Under the pieces are notes generated by a model that was given only the letters and a program-made list of their open reading frames with translations, did not search any database and was not told where the DNA came from. A DNA stretch of 64,000 nt from Pyricularia pennisetigena. Its lineage: Eukaryota > Ascomycota > Sordariomycetes > Magnaporthales > Pyriculariaceae. Position 1 is the first letter of the stretch, and each line of letters starts with the position of its first letter. Shown in pieces: positions 33,805 through 44,400 of the stretch. The position numbers were made by a program, and so were the translations under genes. The stretch covers positions 1,209,382-1,273,381 of the forward strand of contig NW_021940922.1 in NCBI RefSeq assembly GCF_004337985.1, given 5' to 3'.

Positions 33805-34293
33805 AAAATAGTCGAAATGGTCGGGTAGCAGGTTTAAAAAACGTTTAAAAAGGATTTCGTGGATTTGGATAACTCCTGCGTATTTCTTTTCGTTTTCGGT
33901 AATAGCGGGGGTTTGGATAAAGTAAGAGGTTAATGTAGTTCGTGCGAGGGTAGGGTATTATGGGATTGTTCCAGGCGTATATGGGCGGTTGGGGAATAAA
34001 AAGCTATAAATTTGGTGTATTATATAATATTTGGCGTTTTCGTAATAGGTGTCCGGACATTGTAAAAAGGCGGGCGTTTATAACCATTTTTGGTGGAAAG
34101 GTACGGTGGCGTACCATTGGGATTACGTGTATCGTTTAAGTCCTGGCGTTAATATAAGGAAATACGATATTAAATTTTGCATTCGGTTACGTTTTCCAGA
34201 TTTAAAGTCCTGTATTTTGTCCAGAAAATTGAAATTGTTATATACGAAGGATAGTATTGGGTTATGAGCGATCCTTATTAAATTTGTTTATAC

Positions 34294-34297
<4 letters not shown>

Positions 34298-34346
<49 letters not shown>
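34298..34346. repeat. (TA)n microsatellite
   Basis: A TA dinucleotide run of about 48 bp inside the decayed DUF6589-like gene. Confidence 0.95.
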
Positions 34347-34348
<2 letters not shown>

Positions 34349-35463
34349 AAAAATTATTATTGTTGTTCGCGGTAAAAGCTAAATATCAATATGGATATTG
34401 CTAATAACGTAATTGGGCAACGGCGACAAGCTGTTAGGTTTACCGTTTAGTAATTTTATAAGATGAGCATATTCCAAACCCGGATAATATGTTTACAATA
34501 CGTCGTGGAATTTTATTATTTATAAGGTATAATGCGAATGCGCGTAGCAAATAGTTGTTTTTTTGGGGGGAATATCCGTGGGTTAAAATCGGTAATATTA
34601 ATATAACGCGTTGGCTTTTTAACGTTGGGGGGTTTGTGGTTTTTAAAAAGGTATTTGGTTCCAGGTATACCACGTTCGAAATTTGTAACGATGGATAAAA
34701 CGGGCGGTGGCCCCGGGAATGCAATAATAATGAAAATATAAATTTATATAATATTGGCGTTTTGGACGGGATTTCCTGGTTGGACGTGTCGAATGTTTAT
34801 TTAAACCAATTTATATTGTTTACGTTTTTGGCGGAATAATCCTTTATTCCCGAAAATTGGAAATTTGTGGGTTTAAACCGGTTAAAAAAACGTAAATACT
34901 ATATTAATTGCTGCAATTTTTTACGTAAAAGGTTGGCCTTAATAGGCGCAAAAAATTTATTATTAAAACGGTATTCGACCCTATTAGGGCGTAAACGTTT
35001 TCGGATTTAAGGGTTTCGTAATATTTTTTTAAAAAAATATTCGCGATGGGGCAGGTCGGGTAATTTCGTAAAAATTTGCCGCTATTACCTAAACGTGAAT
35101 AAATCACGTAAAATTGGTGCGTCGGTAACGGTTGCGCCAAAATTTGGTAATATCGCGAATAAATTTGGTTTTAGGGTTTATTTCCGCTTCGGATTTGGAT
35201 TCCTTCGGTAATTGCTTTTAATCGATTAAAAAGGGCCTAAATTCCCATTTATTTTCGAATATAGGATTGGGCGATAATAATTGGGATAGCGATAAAAACG
35301 AAAGTAATTGCGATATTAATGGAAATAATAGGGTTAAGTCGGACGTAAAATATTGGGTTACAGGTTGCGCGGATGGGAATACCTTTTCGGGTGTATTTAT
35401 TAATATTATTGGAAGTGTGTTTTCCATTATTGGATTCGGGTTTTATTTGGTTTAATGGTATAT

Positions 35464-35740
35464 CGAATAAAGGTTAACATACGTAAATATATGGTATAAT
35501 GGTAAAAATTTTTTATTTTTTTGTGTATCGGGGGGAATGGTGGTTGGCGATATCGCAGCATTAGGTGTTTTATTGGTGGTACCGCCATAAACGGCGAAAT
35601 GCGATAAAATGTCCTCAGACTAGAACGAGCGCGATCTTTTCGGCCAATGTAATTAGTCGAAAAGCCATGTGGCTGAAAGGTATATGGAGCGCTCGGTCCC
35701 CATTGCGAAGCAGGGGGGTCTAGTCTGAGCATTGAGACTA
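35464..35740 (-). mobile_element. REP-M fragment, minus orientation
   Basis: Ends in CATTGAGACTA. Internal blocks (GGTGGTACCGCCATAAACGG, GTCCTCAGACTAGAACG, TGGAGCGCTCGGTCCC) match the left end of REP-M. Together with the next REP-M copy it forms a hairpin of about 167-bp arms. Confidence 0.7.
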
Positions 35741-35930
35741 GGTTCCGACATTCCTTTTTTTGCTAGTCTCAGTGCTCAGACTAGACCCCCCTGCTTCGCA
35801 GTGGGACCGAGCGCTCCATGTACCTTTCAGCCACATGGCTTTTCGACCAATTGCATTGGCCGAATAGATCGCCCTCGTTCTAGTCTGAGGACATCTTGTC
35901 GCATTTCGCCGTTTATGGCGGTACCACCAA
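35573..35930. repeat. Near-perfect inverted repeat, 167-bp arms, 23-bp loop
   Basis: Arms 35573-35740 and 35764-35930 are reverse complements with few mismatches. The 23-bp loop GGTTCCGACATTCC..TTTGC is Ty3 LTR sequence. The arms are the left ends of two oppositely oriented REP-M insertions placed 23 bp apart. Confidence 0.85.
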
Positions 35931-37424
35931 CGATAATTTGTCGCATTTCACCGTTTATAACGGTATTATTAATAATATAGTTAATATTACGATATCGTGT
36001 ATAATTGTTTTATTAATATAAGGATAATTTGTGGTATTCTGCCGTTTGTAGTGGGTATATACAATATATTCGCATTATAATGGCAAAAGAAAATAGTGTA
36101 CCCATAATATGCAAATAAATATTCGTATAAAAAAATAAATAAAGATTATAAAAATATATAGTAAGTTGCGTTAGGTTTATTGGAGTTTGCTGATTACTTG
36201 ACTGCCGGCCGCGTTTTTGTAACCACTGTATTTGAAAAAATATTAAAATATTAAGTAAAATATGTAGTTTTTCATTATATTTAATTTCTATTTTGAATAA
36301 TAGTATACAATATTAATTCTAACTTTAGTTACAGTATTTATAGCCTAGCAGACCTAATACTGCAAAGTGCATGCAATTATCGATTTAAACAAAAGTATTA
36401 TTAATATTTGTATATTAACTAACATTTTGTTAAAAACCTGAATAATTTACGCAAATGTTGGTAAGACTAAAAGAAAGTTTAATCCAGGCATGGTTTTATT
36501 AATTTATTAAAGAATTTTTTTTTACTTTTTTTTTATAAATTTTATTAAATTAAATAAAGTAATAAATATTAGAATATTACAAATTTAGCATTTTTTTATA
36601 TAAAAAAATAAAAAGGGCTGGTATTGTAGATCGGGTTTTGAGTTGACGTTTATTTATAAACATTAATCACTTCTTCAAACTTTGGTTTTACTAATATTAA
36701 AATTGGTAAAAATGTATAAACATTTCGATTGTAAAATATATATAAAATTGGATACTTTTTACCTATCCGCATATTTAACGGCTAATAAAATTAGATCTAC
36801 GTACCAAAATGTAGCATTATATTAAATATATATATGTCACCCCCAACGTGCAAAAACCACAAAATTTGGCTGCAAAACGGAAATAATATAAAATTAATCA
36901 AATAAAGCAAAAAGATTTATAAAATACACATTTAACATTTGTTTTTATTAAAAAGTTTTTAAAGCCGATATTATAGGTAGGATAAGACCTGGACGTTTGT
37001 CTATATACTTAGTCAGATTTTTAAAATTTTGGTTTTATTATCGTTAAAACTGGTAAAAATATAAACGAGTTTCGATTGTAAATTATATATAAAAAAGTAT
37101 ATATTTTGCCTATCCGCTTATTTAACTGCTTATATAATCTGGTATATGCACCAAAATTCCCAATAACGATATATATATATATACCACCCTCCACGTGCAA
37201 ACAGTATGAAATTTGGTCAAAAATTAAAAATAATGTTAAAAGAAGTCGAAAATTGAAAAAAAAATCGAAAAAACAGTACCGCCATGAACGGATTAAGGGC
37301 AGGTGGTATCGAATTCGGCCATTATAAAAGATAAAAGAATCAATCAAATCGCTGCTAATAGCAATACTAAACGCTATCTTCAACGATATTTTTCTTTTTT
37401 AATATTTTGCGTAATTGTGCAATA

Positions 37425-39309
37425 CAGTGGGTGACCCAGAAGTGGACATGCCCCTGAAGTGGACACCCTCCCGAAGAACTGCCATGAAAACAACGAACAT
37501 GCAATTAATCGTTTTTCCGCAGTAAATCGCAATAAAACCTATATTTATTAATTCGCAGAAAGCTCCTCTACATTATAATCCAAAAATGAAACCGTAAATC
37601 CCTGGTCCTGATCCTGATTTCGGTGTTGTTGCCGGATTTTAGCCTCCATGGCCGCCCTTTTCTAATCCAGGCCGTAAACCGTTTCCTATATACCGGCCTG
37701 CTTATAAAAGGAGTTTTGGGCTTCGCGGCGCACGCGTTTTCTAAATGCAGGTTTGAAAATCTTAATCTTTTCGTTTAACCGCTTATTTTCGGAGGTGAGA
37801 TTCGCGATTTGAGCAACCTAATAATCCATGGCTTTAAATACCTTTTATACAAAATTAGCCAAATTTTTTCTGCACTCGCCCAACCGGCCTATTATTTGCA
37901 TAACCTGCTTTTTAATATTTTGGGAAGTTTTTGGGGTCCCGAAAATGACGTTGGCCATATTTTAATCCGAATTACGGTCAGAAATCGTTACCTGGGTAAC
38001 CCTTAGGTTAGGATCCAACATACGATCCGGAGTTGATGCTTAAAGGGGTATTACCGGCCAAATCCCGGTTTTGCGGAAACCGGAGATTACGTTGCGAACC
38101 GATAAACCGGCTGCAAAGGCGTTTCGATAGGCGGTAAAGAACCGTTTTCGTTATTTAGGCGCAGTGGTATTTAGCGACGTAAAAGATTTTATATATTGCC
38201 AGTAATAGGTTTTAACAGGGCCAAAAACAGAAACATCTAACGGCTGAATAAAATGTAAGCTGTAGGCAGGTAAATATTCGAGGAAGACCCTGTTTTTGAA
38301 CGTTTTAAACATGAATTTAGCTGATTAATGCGTTAAAGCTTAATCCAATACCAATAACCGCTATTCTGTACTAATATCTGGCTTCGTTTTAGGCAAAAAA
38401 ACCTGTTTTAACCATTTAAAGGCGATTTTAAAATTAAACCAGCCCGTGGGAGTCGAATCGTACGCCCAATCTTTAATATTAGGTGGAAACCACTGCGTTT
38501 GTAAAGTATTGCCCGTTTGGATTACGGTTGGGGTAAATCTTTTTCCTTTTGCAATTACCGCCTCGATAATCGACGCCCAAATGGTATTTGACGTATATAT
38601 AATTTCAACCTAATTCCGGCGTTTTACGAAAAATAAACCGTATATTTTTCCGGCCGTTATATCGCCTTATTGGAAGCCGTGTTCGTTTATATTTACGATA
38701 TATTTGGGCTTAATTTCGAATTCGGTAATTATTCGTTGGTATTGGTTATAAAACGCCCGGATCGATTCGGCCGTGGTTTTTTTAGTTCGCGCACCCTCCA
38801 AAAAAGTCCCGGACTTGGTTTTGATATTTTTATTGCGGCGTAAAAAACCGGCTAGCCAACGCCTACCGAAAGCGTTTACGCGTTCTTTCGGCGGTTATAG
38901 AAAAAAAGCGAAATTTTTAATTATTTGGTGCGTGGGCGCCCTTCCAGCGAGTTTTTCGACTTCGATCCAGCGGTTAACGAATTTTTCCTGTTCGTTAAAA
39001 AGTAGCTAATACGGTTTATGGGCTTATTTTCGATCGAAAACGCCGTTAAGGCGACGCATGAAGGTGGTTTTTGGCACGGTCCACTGCGCGGCCGCTTTAT
39101 TCTTCGAAGTGCCTAATTTTACGGTTTTAACCGCCTGGGTAAGCCTAAATTCCAAATCTCTCGGCATCACGGCTTTTTTCGGCTTCAAAAACGCGTTATT
39201 TGCGGTGCGTTGTCGCGTTGAAGTAGGTGGGTTGTGTTGAGGATGCTAGAAATTGCTAACAAAACAGGTGTCCACTTCAGGTGCATGTCCACTTGTGGGT
39301 CACCCACTG
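37425..39309 (-). mobile_element. pogo/Fot1-type element of a second family, RIP-decayed
   Basis: 1,885 bp with about 43-bp terminal inverted repeats (CAGTGGGTGACCCAGAAGTG... at 37425, near-identical in reverse complement at 39309) and flanking TA (37423-37424, 39310-39311). Inserted within a REP-M copy; the sequence at 11461-11520 shows the empty site. Confidence 0.9.
37560..39180 (-). pseudogene. pogo/Fot1-type transposase, decayed
   Basis: The minus strand reads an N-terminal helix-turn-helix (LTQAVKTVKLGTSKNKAAA), a CENP-B-like region with GRAPTHQII, then the DDE core. In the core, NINEHGF replaces the N(M)DExG motif, and VLD followed by a stop and ALTH replaces LDG..SH. YLPAYSLHFIQPLDVSVFGPVK carries the third Asp. 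Several in-frame stops make it non-functional. The protein is clearly different from the intact transposase at 1962-3569, so two pogo families are present, one decayed and one not. Confidence 0.82.
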
Positions 39310-40199
39310 TAATAAAGGAGTGTCGGTCGAAAAAAGGCCAAAAATACCGCCATGAACGGCGAAAATCGACAAGTTGTCCTCAGACCTGAACCAGAGTGTT
39401 CTTTGGATGGACCCACAGGTACATTGCAAAGCCGCAATTGAGCCACGCTCAATTGTGGAGCTCTGGGCTTCAGGGATGAGCCCTGAGACTATTTTTTTGC
39501 CTAATAATGTCGGTCGCAATCCTGATCGTAATATTAGGTTCTTTTACTAAAGCCAAATCCCGTGGCCCTATAAATAGGTCGCGTCCCTATTTTTTTCGTT
39601 TCCCAGGTTTTTACCATTTTTTTTCGCTAACCGCGATATCGTTTCCAATTAAAAAGCGGTTATAATCCGCGCGCTCCGTTTTTGCGTTATCCCTCGGTCA
39701 CGAGCGTTTGGCTGAAATTATTATTTTCAAGGGCTTTGAAGTTATGCCGTATTTTTTTTGTAAAGTTCGCGGTTATTCGTGTCGTATAATCACATCGAAC
39801 TTTTGATGTAATAAATATGGTCGCCGAGGTCGGAAATGTGATATTTCCTTCATCCCTATTTTCCATTGTAGGTGGCTTCCTCCTTTATATGTAGGGGTTT
39901 TTACTATAATTTAACCCGTTCCCAATGGGTCGATTAAATTAGGAAAAAAGAGCTAGAGTTGCAGGAGTTTGCAATGGAAAACGATATTTTCCGTATCCAA
40001 TAGGAAATTGCTCGTTTATAACGAAAATCCTTCGAAAAATTTAATCATTTATTACGTTTGCGTAAACAAAAACGTTTCCTCCAATTTCGTAATAAGGCCG
40101 AGGCCGTTCGCTTGGATACCGAATTGTCGGTTAAAAATGCTGCGGAAAAGGATTATCTGGGTATTAATAAATTGCTTTTCGATAGTTTTTCCGAATCGG

Positions 40200-42363
40200 G
40201 GTTGGTCCCGGAATTGCATTTTTTGGGCCACGTCGATATTGTTAACTGGTCCTCGGTATTGGGTGCCAATCCGTACGATTGGTTTTTTATAGGTTTAATT
40301 TTTGAAAATAGTAAATGGTGCTTTTTTAGGTCGTCCTTTTTTGGTTAATTTGTTCGCAAATCCAATTCCTGGTAATATTGGCGGAGTAATTCCTGGCAAT
40401 TTTGGAGGTGGTTAAGGGGTTCGCAAATATTCTTTTCGTATTTATAATTTGCCATTTGATAAGGTATTTTGTTTTGCCGTGGTTGCGTTTGTGGTCCAAT
40501 ATTCGTTCGACGTCGTATATTTCCTTTGCGTCGATTTCGATTATTTTTATGTATTGGTGCCGTGTAGTGCGGGTGCCAATAATAATACGTGGAACGTTAG
40601 GTGGATTTTAATAATTTCTGGTAATAATAATCTGTTAATTATATGCGTTATTTAGCCTGTAATGGGTCCACTTTTTTTTGTATATAAGCCACAATAGATA
40701 GTGCCGAAATGGGGCTGTTGAGGTTGTTAGATTTTCTATTATATTTTGTGTATTGCAGGAGTTGCGATTCAAAGTCAGCGAATGGGGTTTCACCCTGTAC
40801 CGGGTTTAATACCCACCCTGCACTTACGAATAAGCTACCCTGTACCGGGTTGAAATTTTCACCAAGTCAGCAAGTCAGTGGGAACCCAGAGATGGTTTGT
40901 ATGGAAATGAGGGTGTTTTTTCAACAACGCATACAAAATAATTTTTCGGAAAATCGTGTGCGGCACCGGAACCCTTTGCGGGGTGCGGACCCCCACTTCG
41001 ATGTCGGAAAGTATGTAAGGGAGACAAAGCAAAATCTCCCCCACCAATGAATTAAATCTATCAATCCAAAAATTAGTGAACAATATAGTGCATTTGAACC
41101 CTGTAATTACAGGTTTTTACAACGCAACTAGGACCACGCCGCACCTAGGCTAATGCCTAACCCCCTGTTAGCAACCCATATTGTTAACATAATCTGTAAT
41201 TGGTTTCCTGAATCTTTTTATCGATTTTAACAGGTCCGAGCTTTTTGAAATTAAATTTACTATTTGGTCGCTATATTTTGATTTTACGTCGAATAAAATA
41301 AACGTTGTTTCCCGCCTGGAAGGATGGTCCTTTTATCCAATATTGGTTAACGTATTTGGTCATTTTTTTCGTACGAATTTTAATTTTTATTGGAGTTTTG
41401 GTGGTGTTTTCGTAGTTCGTTTACTTGCCTGTCGGTTCGTGGGGCCGTAGTCGTGGTTTTTGGTTTTCCATATACGGTTGGGTTAAATCCGTAATTGGTA
41501 TAAAACGGGGTTGTTTTAGTATTTTTATTTTTTAAACTGTTGTACGCGAATTGCGTTATGGGTAATAGTCGTACCCATTTATCCTATTTTTGGTTTATAT
41601 AACATTTAAGGTATTATTTTAATATTTGGTTCGCTCGTTCGGTTTGTCCGTCTATCCGTAGGTGGAATGCTGTAAATATCTGTGGTAAGTTTTTAGCTAT
41701 TTTATTAAAAATATCCAAAACTTTAATGTAAAAAGTTTATCTCTGTCCGTAGTAATGTTTTCTGGAAGTCCGTAATTATTACTAATTATTTTTAGGAATG
41801 TATAAACGACTTTTTTGGCGTTATTACTTTTTTTATGGGTCAGGAAATAGGCGTATTTGGTAAATTTATTCATTATAATTAATATATTATCGTGTTTAGT
41901 TTTAGTAAATAGTCTTTCGTTAAATGGCAGTGTGACGATAAAATCCATTATAATGGTTTGCCAGGCCTTACTGGGGGTTGGTAAAAAAAAAAGCTGTAAG
42001 AGTCTATAAAGTTTGTATTTTGCGGATTTACTTTTTGCGCAAAATTCGCAATCCTTAATTGGTTTTCGTACTTTTTATCGTAGTCTTTTAAAATTGTGGT
42101 ACTGTTTTAACCGTTTCCATATTTTGGAAATTCCTTGGTGTCCGTGGGCTTTATTTACGTGGATTTTCCGTATTTCCTTTGGTATGGTTACCGTGTTGGT
42201 TGTTATAAAATTTCGGTAAACTGCTAAAAGGTTTCCGTTATTATTTGTTGTAAAAATTTTCCGTATTTCCTAACGTATTATATTTTTATAATTGGGTTTT
42301 CGGTAAAGGGCGTCGCCCTACCGTTTTTTAATTTTTTCGACAAATAATCTTAAAATAGAGTTT
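40200..42363 (-). pseudogene. Ty3 copy 2 integrase and chromodomain, decayed
   Basis: The integrase core reads at 41948-41697: MDFIVTLPFNERLFTKTKHD, NKFTKYAYFL, then LPENITTDRDKLFT with the core Asp. The chromodomain and C-terminal tail lie at 40630-40200, beyond the solo LTR at 40633-41189. Frames are broken by stops. It aligns closely with 1738-4740. Confidence 0.8.
40633..41189 (+). repeat. Solo LTR, TGTTA...TAACA family, copy B
   Basis: 557 bp, TGTTAATTATATGCG to CCATATTGTTAACA, with a perfect 5-bp target duplication TAATC (40628-40632, 41190-41194). Nested between the integrase and chromodomain of Ty3 copy 2. Confidence 0.92.
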
Positions 42364-42917
42364 TGTTAACAATATAGGTTGCTAACAGGGGGTTAGGCAT
42401 TAGCCTAAGTGCGGCGTGGTGCTAGTTGCGGTGTAAAAACCTGTAATTACAGGGTATATATACACTAAATTCACTAATTTTGGGATTGATAGATTTGATT
42501 CATTGGTGGGGGAGACTTTGCTTTGTCTCCCTTACATACTTTCCGACATCGAAGCGGTGGTCCGCACCCCGCAAAGGATTCCGGTGCCGCACACGATTTT
42601 CCGAAAAATTATTTTGTATGCGTTGTTGAAAAAACACCCTCATTTCCATACAAACTATCTCTGGGTTCGCACTGACTTGCTGACTTGGTGAAAATTTCAA
42701 CCCAGTACAGGGTAGCTGACTCGTAAATGCAGGGCGGGTATTAAACCCGGTACAGGGTGAAACCCCATTCGCTGACTTTGAATCGCAACTCCTGCAACAC
42801 ACAAAATATAACAGAAAATCTAACAACCTCAGCAGCCCCACTTCGGCACTATCTGCTGAGGCTTATATACAAATAAAAGTGGACCCATTACATGCTAAAT
42901 AACGCATATAATTAACA
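42364..42917 (-). repeat. Solo LTR, TGTTA...TAACA family, copy C
   Basis: 554 bp, minus orientation. The target duplication is AGTTT (42359-42363) versus AATTT (42918-42922), one G-to-A difference. Inserted just after the RNase H domain of Ty3 copy 2. Confidence 0.9.
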
Positions 42918-44400
42918 AATTTTAATAGGAATTTTACGCATTTAATTTGTCGTTTATTTAATATTTTGCTGGTGGTAAAATGGGTTAGGCTTTTATGGTC
43001 CGTATAAACCAATATTTCGTGGTTAGTTCCGGATAATAATGGTTTCCATTTTTCGAATATTCGGATAATGTTTATAAATTTTTTATCGTGGATTTGGTAA
43101 TTAAGTTTTGGTTTATATAATTTTCGTGAAAAAAAGGCGCAAGGGTATAGACGTCCTTTTTCGTTTCGTTGGTTAAATCGTCCTCCGATTATATAATCAG
43201 ATGCGTCGGTTTCAATTTCGAAAGGTTTTATTGGGTCTGGTATTTCGAGAATTGGTTCTGGCATTATTGCGTTTCGTAGCTATTCGAAGGTTTATTGTAT
43301 TTGTTCCGTTTATTGGAACTTTAAATCCTTTTTAATTATATTGGTTAATAGGGTGGCGATCGTGCCGTAACTTTTAATAAATCTTCTGCAAAGCTTTACA
43401 AATCCGAGGAATACCCGAACGTTTTCTACGTTTTGTGGTTGGGGCAATTCCTTTATTTCTTGGATTTTCGATTTTTTTATCCTAATGTTTCCAGGGGCGA
43501 TAGTATATCCTGGGAAATTGATTTGCTTGCTATGAAAAAGGCATTTCTCGGGTTTAATTAACAGTTTAGCGTTTTGTAGCTTTTGCAAAATTGTGTGGAC
43601 GTGTTTTTTGTGTTTTTCCAACGTCTTGGAAAAAACAAGGATATTGTCCAGGTAAATAATAACAAAAGTGTTTCAATATTCCCTGAAAACGAGGTTAATT
43701 ATGGTTTAAAGGGTTGCGGGGGCGTTTGTAAAACCGAAAAGCATTACCAATCATTCGTAATATTTTCGTCGAATGCGAAATGCTGTTTTCCATTTTTCGT
43801 CTTCCTATATGCGGATTAAATTATATGCTCCTGCAAAATTTAATTTCGTAAACCATTGTATTTGGTCAAATATATTTTGAATTTTTCCTTTTAATGGGAG
43901 CGGGTAGTAACCTTTTATTATAATGTCCCTCAATTGTTTATAATCCACGAATTATCGTAGTTTTCCGTTCTTTTTTAGTATAAAAAGGATTGGGTATTTT
44001 GTTGGTAATGTCGATGGTCTAATGTAGCTTTCTCTCATGTTTTCTGCGAAATATTCGTTTAAAACCTCCATTTATGTTGGATTTAAACCGTATATTTTAT
44101 GGAATTTTGGTTCAGTTCCTTTTTTTCATGCTATTTTATGCTCGAACGGGCTGTGCTCGGGTAGCCCGGTTTCGAGTTTTTGGTTAAGTAGTCGTGTATA
44201 AATTTGGTATTTTTTTGTAATTTTGCCGTTTTTAATTTTTTTTTGTGGTTAGTACTATGTAATTGGATCGGTTTTAGCCTGTGGATAATCGCTTTTTTCC
44301 CGATATTGGCTCCGGGGATAGTCGTCCTTCCTCTAAATACGCGATTTGTTTTATTTAATTTTTCCGTACCCTATATTGCCTATATAAACCCTACTATACT
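42918..44400 (-). pseudogene. Ty3 copy 2 reverse transcriptase and RNase H, decayed
   Basis: At 43621-43310 the RT thumb region reads LLIKPEKCLFHSKQINFPGY, with VRVFLGFVKLCRRFI. At 43264-42918 RNase H reads FEIETDASDY, YPCAFFSRKL and VYTDHKSLTHF. The RT palm is decayed between 43621 and 44100. Better preserved than copy 1 over RNase H. Confidence 0.82.

Larger units (their letters stand above)
30560..35430 (-). pseudogene. Large decayed gene resembling fungal DUF6589 proteins, punctured by three solo LTRs
   Basis: The minus strand reads as one long decayed protein once three insertions are set aside (31153-31706, 31839-32494, 33130-33804). The N-terminal portion holds NNYLLRAFALYLINNKIPRRI, followed by LSGFGICSSY, a pattern I associate with large fungal repeat-borne proteins. 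The middle part has a degraded GDQKTT-like stretch, then FFHIEFNLINQLW and FYHVLRFLQNIFRSRIL, which fit the DUF6589 layout (GDQ..., FH..., then a helical region). The C-terminal piece lies at 30900-31100. Stops are frequent. The DUF6589 assignment is from memory of the family pattern and should be tested. The function of that family is unknown. Confidence 0.45.
35764..39491 (+). mobile_element. REP-M, complete copy with perfect 9-bp target duplication, containing a pogo element
   Basis: Starts TAGTCTCAG, ends CTGAGACTA, and is flanked on both sides by TTTTTTTGC (35755-35763, 39492-39500). Without the pogo insertion (37425-39309 plus one TA) it is about 1,840 bp, close to the complete copy at 9891. 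The joined flanks reconstitute the LTR of Ty3 copy 2, so it inserted into that LTR. Confidence 0.8.

Noticed and set aside
35427..35980. Two opposite frames sharing PHGFSTN and SSLRT
   Set aside because: They are the two strands of the 167-bp inverted repeat, not genes.
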